A DNA stretch of 64,000 nt from UBA8337 sp038143435 (GCA_038143435.1 JAYQLX010000004.1:394107-458106); one strand, 5' to 3'. Numbered from the stretch's first letter, positions 53,829 to 63,954 are shown. Translations and numbers: made by a program. Notes: generated by a model not told the origin, from the sequence alone.

Positions 53829-55105
53829 TAGTTTTTGTGCCGGTCGGGACGGCTCATCACCGCTTCTTCAACCCCTTCGCCGTCAATCGGCGCTTCCATG
53901 ACATCCAATTGCTTGGAGCGTGTTGTCAGCAACATCAGGCCTGACAAAATAAAGGCGACCCAAAAAGGTGCCGTCGGGGAATAGAGATAAAGCGGCATCA
54001 ACACCAATGGCACAAAAACAAAACCGACAGCCGCCGTTGATGAATTGAACCCGGCCACAGCGCCTTGCTCTTCCGGCTCAACCGCCAATGAGCCACCGGC
54101 GGCCACAGCAGGCCGCATCAGCCCCGAGCCCAGCCCTTGCAGCGTCATGGAAACGGCAAATAGGGCGCTATTCATGACCGGAAACAATAAAAACGAAATG
54201 CCGAGCATGGTGATAAGAATCCCCATAACCAGCAGCGCGCGCACCGACGCATTGGTGCGCGGAATGATGACCAATTGCGCGAATAAAGTGGCCATCGCCA
54301 TGCCCATCATGCCGACACCGACCACTTGCGCCGTTTCCTGACCGGTCAATTGCATCGTGTCCATTACAAAAAAGGCCGCGACCTGCATGACCGCTGCGCC
54401 AATGGTCGAAACCGTGACGCCGAGAAACAAAAACAGACGAATGCGCTTATCGGTTATTTTCAATGGCGGCGTATCTTTGCGGCTGGTTGCCGGTTTTTGA
54501 CGCTCCGGCAAAAACAGGGCAATCGCCACCGCGCCGCACAAAGCAAAAACGGCAACCGCAAAAAACGGCGCCAGTAAATGCACCGCAGCCAAAACAGCGG
54601 CAAAACCCGGGCCGATAATCGTGCCCATGCCAAAAGCGGCACCAATGGCGGCGACGCCGCTAGTGCGCTCTTCGCGGGTTGTGCGGTCAGCAATATAGGC
54701 TTGCGCCGCTGACGGGGAGCCGGAACCGAAAAAGCCGAAAATGCTGCGAATTAAAATCATCAGCGCATAAAGCGTCATTAAGGGCAGCCAGCCTTGCTGG
54801 CCAATGACCAGCAAAACGGCGAGCCCGCCGGTTGACACGCCAAAGCCGACCAAACCCAATAAAATAACCGGCTTGCGGCCCCAAACATCGCTGCGCCGCC
54901 CCCAAAACGGGCTCATCAGCACCCATAAAACGGCGGATAGGGTGAATATTGCGCTGGCCTGCACTTCGCTCAGACCCAAATCGCGCGCTAGAGGCGGGAA
55001 AATGGCAAAGAACAGGGAATGCCCCATGCCTAATGTCATGAGGCAAACAAATAAAAGCCCCATGCCGCGAATGCGCTCCTGCGGCGTGGTCGATGTTTGC
55101 GTCAT
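53825..55105 (-). CDS. Major facilitator superfamily transporter, TetA/multidrug type
   Basis: A 426-residue protein with 12 membrane helices. Motif A lies in the TM2-TM3 loop as SPFWGRRSDVWGRKPVILLG (residue ~65), and the TM5 antiporter motif region is GAAFGMGTIIGPGFAA. A central cytosolic loop carries ERQKPATSRKDTPP. This favours a proton-coupled efflux pump, substrate unknown. Its start overlaps the phosphatidylcholine synthase stop (ATGA), and its stop overlaps the convergent hydrolase stop by 4 bases (CTAA). Confidence 0.9.
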   Translation of the reverse strand: MTQTSTTPQERIRGMGLLFVCLMTLGMGHSLFFAIFPPLARDLGLSEVQASAIFTLSAVLWVLMSPFWGRRSDVWGRKPVILLGLVGFGVSTGGLAVLLVIGQQGWLPLMTLYALMILIRSIFGFFGSGSPSAAQAYIADRTTREERTSGVAAIGAAFGMGTIIGPGFAAVLAAVHLLAPFFAVAVFALCGAVAIALFLPERQKPATSRKDTPPLKITDKRIRLFLFLGVTVSTIGAAVMQVAAFFVMDTMQLTGQETAQVVGVGMMGMAMATLFAQLVIIPRTNASVRALLVMGILITMLGISFLLFPVMNSALFAVSMTLQGLGSGLMRPAVAAGGSLAVEPEEQGAVAGFNSSTAAVGFVFVPLVLMPLYLYSPTAPFWVAFILSGLMLLTTRSKQLDVMEAPIDGEGVEEAVMSRPDRHKNY

Positions 55106-55804
55106 TTTGTGCCTCCCGTTTCACGCAATGACCAACTGCGCCACGCCGATAGAATGAGGAAGTAAAAACTCAGCACCCAAAACAAAATATTGGCATAAGC
55201 CGGAAAAGTGTCGCGGCCAAAACCCAAATAGGCAAAAACCATGCATGTCCACACGGCCAATAGGGGCACGGTCAGGCGGCGCAGTGCGACCACGCGCACC
55301 GGATGGATAAAGCGTACCGGAGCGAATGTCATCGCCCCCAGAAATAGGATGGCGGCGAGATTGAGGCGCGGGTCGCTGTCGAACATAATCATGTAAAACA
55401 CCACGACATTCCACAGCGCGGGAAATCCGCGAAAATCATATTCTTCGGTTTTGGCTTGCTTATTGGCAAAAGTATAAAGCGCCGTCATCAGCATGAAACT
55501 GGTCGCGGCAATGGCCCAGCCCTCCGGCACCAGTGCGAAATGATAAACCATCAGGGCGGGCAGGAAACAATAGCCGGTGAAATCAATCACATGGTCAAGT
55601 ATGGCGCCGTCAATTTGCGGTAAATGCTCGCGCACAGCAAAGCGCCGCGCCAGCGGCCCGTCCAGCCCGTCAATCAGCATGGCAATGCCGAGCCAGATAA
55701 GCGCCAAACGCGCATTATCCTCGCCAAATCGCTTCGACCGACAGCATCATTGGAATGAGACCGGAAGCGGTAAACAGATGAACAAGAAAAGCGCGGAACT
55801 TCAT
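55102..55804 (-). CDS. pcs: Phosphatidylcholine synthase, frame broken near 55722
   Basis: Pcs condenses choline with CDP-diacylglycerol to give phosphatidylcholine in one step. The membrane enzyme shows the CDP-alcohol transferase motif LIDGLDGPLARR followed by DGAILDHVIDF. That part lacks a proper start. An ATG at 55804, overlapping the dehydratase stop (TGATG), opens another frame: MKFRAFLVHLFTASGLIPMM. The two join as SVEAIW-G-EDNARLALIWLG if one extra base near 55722 is removed, giving 233 residues, the normal Pcs length. Cotranscription with the sugar dehydratase paralogue and an MFS pump is notable. Confidence 0.88.
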
Positions 55805-56843
55805 CAATACCAAACCTGCCCATTGCGCGCGCGCGCGAGGTCGCTTTCGGCCATTAAGGCCACCAATTGCTCGAAACTCACTTTCGGGCGCCAGTTCAAA
55901 TTCTTCTGCGCTTTTGAGGCATTGCCGATAAGCGGGTCAGGTTCGCTGGGGCGATAAAAATCGGCGCTCACGCCAATCACTTGCCGCCCGGTTTTTTTAT
56001 CAAGGCCGCGCGTCTCAAGACCCTCCCCTTCAAATTCAATATCAAGCCCATCGGCTCAGCCGCCAGCAGCACAAAATCGCGCACGCTATGGGTTTCACCG
56101 CTGGCAATAATATAATCATCGGCCTGCGGCTGTTGCAGCATCAGCCACATGGCCTCGACATAATCGCCTGCAAAGCCCCAATCGCGGGCATTATCGAGAT
56201 TGCCCAATATCAGCATTTGTTGACCGCCACAGGCGATTTGCGCCAGCGTCGCGGTGATTTTTCGGGTTACGAAATCCATACCGCGCAACGGGCTTTCATG
56301 GTTGAACATAATGCCGTTTGAGGCGCACAGCCCGTGCGCTTCGCGATAATTGACCACCGACCAATAGGAAAATAATTTGGCCACGCCATAAGGCGAACGG
56401 GGATGGAAATCATGGGTTTCATTGACCGCTTCTTTGCTGCCTGCGCCGAATATTTCACTGCTTGCCGCCTCAAAAATCCGAATGTCGGGATTTACCAGCC
56501 GCACCGCTTCCATCAATTGCAATATGCCGAGACCTGCGGTTTGCCCGGTATAAAGCGGCTGCTGAAAACTGGCTTGTGGCGAGCTTTGGCCGCCCAAATT
56601 ATATATTTCGTCGGGTGCCACCTCTTCAATGAGCCGCATCATGGAGGCAAAATCTTGTATATCCAATGCCCGCAATTCGACCTTATCAACCAAATCAAGC
56701 GCCGCCAGACGCGGCAAATTCAAAGTCGACGCGCGGCGGACGGCACCAAAAACCCGATAGCCTTTGTCGATAAGAAGCTGCGCCAAATAAGAGCCGTCTT
56801 GACCGGTAATGCCCGTAATCAAAGCCGTTTTTTGAGCACTCAA
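55804..56843 (-). CDS. GDP-mannose 4,6-dehydratase paralogue, frame broken near 56049
   Basis: An extended SDR of the GDP-mannose dehydratase family. It reads MSAQKTALITGITGQDGSYL, FGAVRRASTLNLPRL, GGQSSPQASFQQPLYT, the catalytic region FHPRSPYGVAKLFSYWSVVN and NGIMFNHESPLRGMDFVTRK. The frame breaks after VRDFVLLAAE at about 56049, where one base is missing, then continues as GLDIEFEGEGLETRGLDKK and ends FYRPSEPDPLIGNASKAQK to RARNGQVWY, for ~346 residues. A TTG at 56843 (GGGGA upstream) is the likely start; a GTG at 56858 is the alternative. It differs from the second copy in the QSSP and STLN regions, so it may make a different 4-keto-6-deoxy sugar. Confidence 0.86.
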
Positions 56844-56951
56844 AATGTGATTCCCCACTGCGTTGCGAGCAAATTAGCCAATTCACTCCCGTGCCGCAAT
56901 GGACAAATCACGGCAAAAACGATAGTAAAAACTGTCATTTGAGGAATTTTT

Positions 56952-58028
56952 ATGTCCCGCAAAAAAGCATTAATCTCCGGTGTGACGGGCCAGGACGGCG
57001 CCTATTTGGCGCATCTTTTGCTTGATAAGGGCTATGAAGTGCATGGCATTAAGCGGCGCGCCTCATCGTTTAATACCCAGCGCATTGACGGCATTTATGA
57101 CGTCCCGCGCGATGACGATATAAGCTTTGCCTTGCATTATGGCGATATGACCGACAGCTGGAATTTCATGCGTTTGGTGCAGGAAATCGAGCCTGATGAA
57201 ATTTACAATCTGGCCGCGCAAAGCCATGTGCAGGTCAGTTTCGAAACGGCTGAATATACCGCCAATGTCGATGCTTTCGGCACGCTGCGATTTCTCGAGG
57301 CCATTCGCACTTTGGGGATGCAAGAAAAAACCCGCTTCTATCAAGCCTCAACCTCTGAACTCTACGGCAAAACGCAGACCGTGCCACAAAATGAGATGAC
57401 ACCGTTCCATCCGCGCTCGCCTTACGGTGTGTCCAAGCTTTACGCCTATTGGATCACCGTCAATTATCGCGAAGCCTATGGCATGCACGCATCAAACGGC
57501 ATTCTTTTCAATCATGAGAGCCCGATGCGTGGCGAGACTTTCGTGACGCAAAAAATTGCAATGGCCGCTGCCAATATTGAGACCGGCAAGCAGAAAAGAC
57601 TTTATTTGGGCAATCTTGCTGCCAAGCGCGATTGGGGCCATGCCAAAGAATTTGTCGACGGCATGCACGCTATTATCAATTATCATGAAGGCGATGATTT
57701 CGTATTGGCCACAGGCCGCACAGAAACAGTGCGCCGCTTTGTCGAACTGGCTTTTGCCGAGCTTGACCGCGAGATCGTCTGGTCCGGTCAGGGCGTTGAC
57801 GAGGTCGGCAAAGATGCCGCAACCGGAGATGTGCTGATTGAAATTGACCCGCGTTATTTCCGACCCGCCGAAGTGCATCATCTGATTGGTGATGCCGGCA
57901 AGGCAAAAGAAAAACTCGGTTGGGAAGCCAAAATCGGGCTGGAAGAACTGGTATCGGAAATGGTGCAAGCAGCGCTTGAAAAAGCGCGAGACAGTAAAAT
58001 TCCGACCGATGCTGCGAGGGTTTCCTGA
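56952..58028 (+). CDS. gmd: GDP-mannose 4,6-dehydratase
   Basis: Gmd converts GDP-D-mannose to GDP-4-keto-6-deoxy-D-mannose, the precursor of GDP-fucose, rhamnose and perosamine. The 358-residue protein has the NADP motif GVTGQDGAYLAHLLL, HGIKRRASSFNTQRID, NLAAQSHVQVSFETAEYT, catalytic FYQASTSELYGK and YGVSKLYAYW, and the end DPRYFRPAEVHHLIGDAGKA. It is intact. It is divergent from its paralogue (108 bases between starts) and is followed one base later by fkbM. No GDP-fucose synthase or perosamine synthase is seen in the window. Confidence 0.95.
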   Translation: MSRKKALISGVTGQDGAYLAHLLLDKGYEVHGIKRRASSFNTQRIDGIYDVPRDDDISFALHYGDMTDSWNFMRLVQEIEPDEIYNLAAQSHVQVSFETAEYTANVDAFGTLRFLEAIRTLGMQEKTRFYQASTSELYGKTQTVPQNEMTPFHPRSPYGVSKLYAYWITVNYREAYGMHASNGILFNHESPMRGETFVTQKIAMAAANIETGKQKRLYLGNLAAKRDWGHAKEFVDGMHAIINYHEGDDFVLATGRTETVRRFVELAFAELDREIVWSGQGVDEVGKDAATGDVLIEIDPRYFRPAEVHHLIGDAGKAKEKLGWEAKIGLEELVSEMVQAALEKARDSKIPTDAARVS

Positions 58029-58029
58029 C

Positions 58030-58886
58030 ATGGAAGAGAAGAATTTTCTCGTTGATGACCAATCCGCTTTCGGCACCTTCGCGCCCAATGCCAAGATTTT
58101 AAAATCTATTACCCTGATGCGTCGTCTCCCGACCCATTGGCTTGGCAAAAGGCTCATGTTCTTCATGCGCCGCCGGGCGATGAAAAAATGGCGCCTTGCA
58201 CGGATATTGAGCTGTTTGGCGCCAATATGCGCCTTTATAAAACCGGCAATGTCTCGGAAAAACGCGCTTTATTCGCGCCGCAGTTTTTTGACTTGGAAGA
58301 GCGCACGGCGCTTCAAGACTTGGCCGAAGACAATGCGGTTTTTATCGATATTGGCGCGAATATCGGTCTTTACAGTTTTTCGACTGCCGCCACTTTCAAA
58401 AACCATAAAAACACCCGCATCATTTCGGTCGAGCCCCATCCTGTCATGTCGCGACGCTTAGCTTTTAATCTGGCGGCCAATCCGGGGCTACCGATTGAAC
58501 CTGTGGTTATGGGATTAAGTGACAAAAACGGCAGCATGACATTGATGACCCCCGACAATAATTTCGGCGAAAGTCGGCTTTTGAAAGAGGGAGAAAGCGT
58601 CAATGGCGAGACAGTGGATGTGCCGGTCAGGACTTTGCTCAGCCTGCTCAACGAGAAGCAAGTGACGCGCATTGACGGGCTGAAAATCGATATTGAAGGT
58701 TATGAAGAAGCGGTGCTCATCCCCTTCTTGCACGAAGCGCCAATCGGCCTGCTTCCCAAATTAATTATTATCGAAAATAATTTTGAGCAATGGGAGACCG
58801 ACCTACTCGCATTGACAAAAAAGCGCGGCTATTCCATTAAGACCTATACGCGGATGAATGTTATTCTGCACAGGGAAGAAAATTAA
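58030..58886 (+). CDS. FkbM family SAM-dependent methyltransferase, frame broken near 58190
   Basis: An FkbM-type methyltransferase, probably adding O-methyl groups to polysaccharide sugars. From ATG 58030 the frame gives MEEKNFLVDDQSAFGTFAPN and a basic segment to RRRAMKK, where one A is missing from the AAAAAA run near 58190. The rest, APCTDIELFGANMRLYKTGN, the SAM-binding FIDIGANIGLYSFS, and IDGLKIDIEGYEEAVL, lies in a second frame to 58886. Repaired length is 285 residues. It starts 1 base after gmd and the ligase gene follows 7 bases later, so it sits inside the polysaccharide operon. Confidence 0.85.
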
Positions 58887-58893
58887 AACAATC

Positions 58894-60173
58894 ATGGGCG
58901 GTTTATCGCACAAACTATCACGTGCTGGGCTTTTTCTCCTGCTTTTGACAGGGCCGATATTAGGTTTGGCGACCAAAGGTTTCGCCCCCTTATTGGCCAT
59001 TGCGGGAACGTTTGCTTTTGTCGGTCTCGCTTTACAAGGCGAACGCGGCAAAACGTTAGATTGGAAAGCGTTTTGGCCCTTTGCGCCTTTTTTCATATTT
59101 GCAGCGGCAAGCACGCTTTGGTCAAGTTCGGTCGGGGTTTTTCAATCCTTTGGCATATTGGTCTCGGTTCTTGTCTTTACCGTCAGCCTTTGGCTGGCAT
59201 TTACAAAACTGTCTGAAAACGAACAGGACTTATTCAGATCCCGATTATCCGTTTCGGTCATTATTGGCATTGGTTTGTCGATCATTATCGGCTCCTATTC
59301 ACAATTTTTTCCTCAACTAGACCCTATTTTAAAAAACCTGTCTAACCAAACCACGCTGGGTAATATTGAACTTGTAAGGCAGGGCAATCGCTCCTTGTCA
59401 CTTATGCCAATATTCTTATTTTTGGCCGGCGGCTTTTATTGGCAAAAATCGCGTTTGTTTTTTATCTTTCTGTTCATTGTCGCATTTTACATTTCGGCCA
59501 ATTCAAACAGCCAGACCGCTTTGCTTGGTCTAATGATAGGACTTACCCTATTTGCGCTGGCTTGGATTATTCGTAAAAACAGGCGCCATATATTTTTGGC
59601 CGCTTTCGCCTTTGGTTTATTAATTTCGCCCTTTGCATTCATTGCAAGTTTTGAAAATAGTTGGGTCGAAAATTATGCGCCGACCATTGTTAAACAAAAA
59701 GCCTCGGGAAGTATCCGCCAATGGCTTTATTTTACCTATGCAGAAGAGGCCTTAAAACGTCCCGTATTCGGCCACGGGTTTAAAGCCAGCCAATATTACA
59801 CGCCATCGGACGTAAACCGTTACCTGACGCTCAGCATTGAACGAAGGGCCGGTCGTTATGGCAGGGATGAAGAGAAGGGTTTAAAATTCCCGCACGCCCA
59901 TAATTTACCGCTGCAAATCATTTTTGAGTTCGGCTATTTCGGCACTCTCTTTTTTTATTTGGTCTTTGGCGTTTATCCCGTCTTTCCCTCGTCAGCAAAC
60001 AAAAGCCGTTTCAATTCGCGGCGCTTGGCGCGACGCTCGGGTTTTTAATGTTTGCCTATTCGCTCTGGCAAAGCTGGCTCATGGCAAGTCTTGGCATCGC
60101 CATGCTTTTCGCGATGATTTTGCAATACGAAGATAAAGAAAATGAGGCTCCGACGCCCGACAATCAGACATAG
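58894..60173 (+). CDS. O-antigen ligase/polymerase (WaaL/Wzy family), frame broken near 59985
   Basis: A polytopic membrane protein of about 426 residues with 11-12 helices, from ATG 58894 (MGGLSHKLSRAGLFLLLL). The large periplasmic loop and the motif HAHNLPLQIIFEFGYFG near residue 345 fit the O-antigen ligase superfamily. ANSNSQTALLGL resembles its TM-linked conserved region. The first frame runs out after LVFGVYP. One base is missing near 59985; the last helices then follow as FQFAALGATLGFLMFAYSLW with QSWLMASLGIAMLFAMILQY, ending EAPTPDNQT. Whether it ligates or polymerises cannot be told. Confidence 0.83.
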
Positions 60174-60226
60174 CCGCAAGCATGCCTTGCGCTTGACCGT
60201 TAAATTAATCGACCCTAATTTACCGC

Positions 60227-60864
60227 ATGAAAAATTTAATCATTTTATCAGGTTGCTCGGGAGCAGGAAAAAGCACGTTCTGGCAATTCCTGCAACGCAC
60301 GCCAAAAGCCGTCCAACGGGTTCAAAAATCCATTCCATTTTTCGAGCTCAATGCCGCACATTTTATCGATGCCACCAAGACGCTGCGGAAGAATTTAAGC
60401 AAAAACAGCTCGATTAAGTTCGATAAAAAAGCCGATTTCGTTGTGCTGCACTATGACATTACCCATGTCTATCGTATTGGAACACGTGATTTCAGCGGGA
60501 TACGGCGCTTCAATATGCCCGCCTTTTTGACCGAGTTTGTTTTATACATGTCAATGCACCACCACAACAATTGCAAAGGCAGTTTCAAGAGCGTGCCCTT
60601 GAACGGATAAATACCGGGCTGAAGAGCAATACAATCATCTCGAAACTCAGACATCGCCTCAGAAAATTTGTCGCCTTATTGCAGCGCCGGCGATTTATGA
60701 TGGAGGAGGAAATTTATTCAAACCCGACGCTGATTGATGAAATCAATCAGCATTGGCTTCGTTTCGTAAAGACGGATATGTCATTGCATCATCAGGCTTC
60801 CATTCTCATGGTTCAACCGGGCCCCAATATGGTATTTGATGTCACGGATAAATTGGAAACATGA
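60227..60864 (+). CDS. Unrecognised P-loop protein of the polysaccharide cluster, frame broken near 60549
   Basis: An ATP/GTP-binding protein of ~212 residues. It begins MKNLIILSGCSGAGKSTFWQ, a clear Walker A loop of the kinase or sulfotransferase-like type. DFVVLHYDITHVYR may be the Walker B region and FNMPAFLTEFVLY a later strand. One base is missing near 60549; the frame then continues as VNAPPQQLQRQFQERALERI with basic helices (KLRHRLRKFVALLQRRRFMM) to TGA at 60864. The stop overlaps the next start as ATGA, so both act together. I do not recognise the family; a sugar or nucleotide kinase is one guess. Confidence 0.7.
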
Positions 60865-62403
60865 TTGCTGCTTTAAAAAAATTATTCGCCTTGGTCACGA
60901 CAAAAGCTGCATCGCACTGGAAGGCGATATTGGCGTTCAATTTGTCGACAAAGTCGTGGCTGTCCTCGGCTCACCCCAAAAAAGCGACCGCCTTGGCCGA
61001 AGATTTATCATCAGCCGATGTTCTCAGCATTGACGGCAGAGGGCCGAAATATGCCGAAAGGCGAGACAAAATCGGGTATGTGAAATTCAAGGGGCGCAAG
61101 AGCTTCTCGGATAATAATGCCGACATACTCATATTGGGGAAAACCCCGGAACAGCGCTTTGGTCGAAAGAAGCTTTTTCAAAAGAAGCAATGGCTGCTCA
61201 TGGCGTTGCGCCCCTGGCTGGTTTTACAGCTACCGGCGCTGCTCCGCCATATCGGCCGAAATCGGCTCATCCCGCATTGCAAAATGGCATTAGGCGGGCA
61301 AGGCTTCTTATGTTTTGAAATCAAATGCGATGTCTTGGACAATCATCGGCAATTTTATCCGCTCGACAGCACGGCCCGAGAGTTTCTCGCTTCAATAGAT
61401 GACAAAAATTATGTCTTGCTGCGCGGTGAAAATGAGATTGATGATTTGCCCGCAGGCGCCGACATAGACCTTCTTATCGAAAGCGGTGACATTGGTGAGA
61501 TTATTGCGCGCAATGAAAAAATTATGCACCCGCCCGGTGGACATATATTCCCATGACGGTAGCAATGGCTTTTACTTTAACCGCGCGCCCTATGTGACGC
61601 CGAAATTGGCCGAAGCGCTTCTCTCAGAGAAGGTTCTCAAAAACGGGATTTACATTGCCGCGCCGGAAGCCCAATTTCTTTCCGACCAATTTCACACGGT
61701 CTTTCATCAAAGACGTTCTATTCCGAAAGGTAGTGAAATCATCAAAAAACAAGATTTGAGATCGGCCTCAACTTTTGAACGCCTGGAAATGGCAGCCCAA
61801 AATGCCGACCAGCCTATGCCGCAAACATATTCGGAGATTGAACAAAACCTGAAAGCCGCCGAGATGTTCCCCGAAATTGATTGCTCGGCTTTTATTGTGT
61901 GAAAAATCCGTTTTTGCAACACCGCTATCTTACAGCAGGCTTCAAGCCGGGCCTTGCAACGTTTTTTATCCGTGACTTTGGCGGTGCGCAGACGGAAATT
62001 GAAAATATCAGCGCGGCTTTGGCCAGCAAGTTCGATATTCTGCTCGAAAAGCCGCTGGACACAGAACAAAAAAAAATTGCCGTCAATGCCATTCGCGGCG
62101 GCAATTGGGCCGATCCCCGAAGCACAAGGCGGCAACGCCCCACCCGTCTATTTGTTTGTGTGCTTGGATAGGCAGCCGCAAGAACCGAGCAAGCGCACCA
62201 AAAGAAAGCACCCTTTGGTCGATAATGAGAACAACCGCATAAAGGAAGCCATTCGAAAGCAAGCAGCACCCGAACGGCGTAAGGCCCTTCGGATGATCCA
62301 CGGCAGCGACAATACGGAAGAAGCAGTCGCGCATTTGCAATCGCTGGCACTGGATAAAGCAAAAGAGATTGCACCCCACATCGCGGCATTATCAAAAAGC
62401 TGA
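60861..62403 (+). CDS. Unrecognised ~513-residue protein with a nucleotidyltransferase-like motif, three frameshifts
   Basis: One long gene seen in three frames. Part 1 (60861-61520) includes ADILILGKTPEQRFGRKKLF and, near its end, LLRGENEIDDLPAGADIDLL followed by IESGDI, which resembles an NTase-fold GxDIDLLV motif. One extra A near 61516-61521 shifts to CTRPVDIYSHDGSNGFYFNR. A missing T near 61881 leads to LGFYCVKNPFLQHRYLTAGF and FFIRDFGGAQTEIENISAAL. An extra C in CCCC at 62115-62118 leads to EAQGGNAPPVYLFVCLDRQP and a charged tail ending HIAALSKS at 62403. No membrane segment is clear. Family and function unknown; the site in a polysaccharide operon suggests glycan assembly. Confidence 0.65.
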
Positions 62404-62457
62404 TAAACAGATAACCATGAACCTCCGCGTATCACGCGACTTTATAGGCACGGCGTT

Positions 62458-63492
62458 TTGGACAAACAAACTTCTTCAGCCCTCAAAATATGGGTGATAA
62501 GCGATGCAAAAGCGGGTCATATGGCCGGCAGCCGCGGCTTGGTGAAGGCGTTTGGCAAAATACAAGCCACCCAAGTCGATTGGATTCACGCAGATCTTCG
62601 CATTCCGGGGTCGCATCGGCTTTTGACTTCAGCGCTGCGCTTGTTTCCAAACAAATGGCACGATTTTTGGATCAATTTTTTTTATAAAATTGGCAAACAG
62701 CCGAGCTATGCGCCGAACATTATTTGTTCGGCCGGACGCGAAACCCAATTTTTGAATATTTTATGGGCCCGAAAATATGCCTACAAAAACTTCTTTGTCG
62801 TCACATTGAGGAATGTGCCCCATGATTTATTCACGGCCTTTATCACCCCGCTTTCAATCGAAGCGCCAAACCATATTAAAGTCGATGTGCCGCTGACCGA
62901 TATTGACCGTGATACCCTGCAGACCGGCACCAAAGTTAATGTGTCTGACGGCGCTCGCCCCATATGGGCTGTGCTGATTGGCGGCAAGACGCCGGGTTAT
63001 GCCTTTGAACGCCAAGATTGGCTCAATCTGGCAAAATCAATGCATAGTTTAAGCGAAAAGCACGGCGGCAAATGGCTGCTGACGACCTCCAGACGCACTG
63101 GCACTGATATTGAGGACATCCTAAAATCCGCCGTGCCATCGCAATATATCCTCGACGCGGTTTGGCACAGCGACGATAAACGAAAAGTGGTAAAACCTTT
63201 TTTGAATGCGGCAGAGGCGGTGTTTTGTACTGAAGACAGCATGGCCATGCTCGGCGAGGCGGTGTCGGCAGGAAAACCAGTTTACAGTTTGCGACCGCAT
63301 AAAATCAATCTTGACTGGAAAGAGACAGAGATTGTTTCGCATTTAGAGCAAGGAAAAAAAATATATCGCCTGTCGTTGACTGAACTGGCAGACAATCAAG
63401 CCGATTTGCTCCCGCTGGAAAGTTTCGATTTATATGAAACATCACCGCTCGACGCTTTGGCGCTTAAAATTCACCCATATTTGCTGAAATAA
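62458..63492 (+). CDS. ELM1 family (DUF1022) protein
   Basis: A 344-residue protein of the family named after plant ELM1 (mitochondrial fission). Typical parts are IWVISDAKAGHMAGSRGLVK at the start, CSAGRETQFLNILWARKYAY, VVTLRNVP, WAVLIGGKTPGYAF, WLLTTSRRTG and the end FCTEDSMAMLGEAVSAGKPV, which resembles GT-B glycosyltransferase or epimerase folds. In bacteria the family is often in envelope loci; its reaction is unknown. The start is a TTG at 62458 without a good ribosome site. An ATG at 62417 in another frame would join it if one T were added to TTTT at 62456-62459. Confidence 0.83.
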   Translation: MDKQTSSALKIWVISDAKAGHMAGSRGLVKAFGKIQATQVDWIHADLRIPGSHRLLTSALRLFPNKWHDFWINFFYKIGKQPSYAPNIICSAGRETQFLNILWARKYAYKNFFVVTLRNVPHDLFTAFITPLSIEAPNHIKVDVPLTDIDRDTLQTGTKVNVSDGARPIWAVLIGGKTPGYAFERQDWLNLAKSMHSLSEKHGGKWLLTTSRRTGTDIEDILKSAVPSQYILDAVWHSDDKRKVVKPFLNAAEAVFCTEDSMAMLGEAVSAGKPVYSLRPHKINLDWKETEIVSHLEQGKKIYRLSLTELADNQADLLPLESFDLYETSPLDALALKIHPYLLK

Positions 63493-63495
63493 TAA

Positions 63496-63526
63496 TATAA
63501 TGAATCTGAGGTCAGGTTAGTATAAT
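63496..63526 (+). promoter_or_regulatory. Two consensus -10 boxes before the H-NS-like gene
   Basis: TATAAT occurs exactly at 63496-63501 and again at 63521-63526 in an AT-rich 51-base gap. Neither has a good -35 partner at 16-18 bases. The gene starts at 63544 behind AAGGAG. Confidence 0.45.
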
Positions 63527-63543
63527 CTAAGGAGAAGACTTTC

Positions 63544-63954
63544 ATGAAACATCTTGAAAAACTGACAGATAAACAGCTTGCCGCGACGGCAAAAGAAATC
63601 GCCGCTGAAGAGAAACGTCGCGCCAATCTCAAAGCAGCGGCGTCAGCTATTTTGACGGTTCTGAAAAAGCACAGACTTTCTGTCCGCGACTTAACCGACT
63701 TAGACCTCGGCCAAAAACCGGCAGCCCGCGCCAAGAAAAAAACCGCCGGCAAAAAAGGCCGCCCTGGGGCGGCTAAAAAGACATCCGCCAAGAAATCCGA
63801 TAAGCGCGCAATGGTGGCCGATAAATATAAAAATCCCAAAGGCGCAGAAAAATGGAGTGGCCGCGGCCGCGCCCCTAAATGGGTCGGCGACATCCTAGCC
63901 AAGAAACGCACCTCTATCGCCCAATTCAAGGCTGATAAGCGCTATAAAATTTGA
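63544..63954 (+). CDS. H-NS-like nucleoid-associated protein
   Basis: A 136-residue basic protein. The N-terminal helix pair (EKLTDKQLAATAKEIAAEEK, then a helix ending AILTVLKKH) would serve for dimerisation. A Lys/Ala-rich linker (ARAKKKTAGKKGRPGAAKK) leads to the H-NS DNA-binding motif KYKNPKGAEKWSGRGRAPKW, whose core is WSGRGRxPxW. This matches the H-NS/HvrA group of proteobacteria. It likely silences AT-rich or horizontally gained DNA, such as polysaccharide genes, but the target is inferred. The start follows AAGGAG. The last 46 bases of the window hold nothing I can identify. Confidence 0.87.
   Translation: MKHLEKLTDKQLAATAKEIAAEEKRRANLKAAASAILTVLKKHRLSVRDLTDLDLGQKPAARAKKKTAGKKGRPGAAKKTSAKKSDKRAMVADKYKNPKGAEKWSGRGRAPKWVGDILAKKRTSIAQFKADKRYKI

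Noticed and set aside
62417..62497. Separate 26-codon peptide before the ELM1-family gene
   Set aside because: Its frame would merge with the ELM1 frame if one T were added to TTTT at 62456, so it is more likely the true N-terminus or non-coding.
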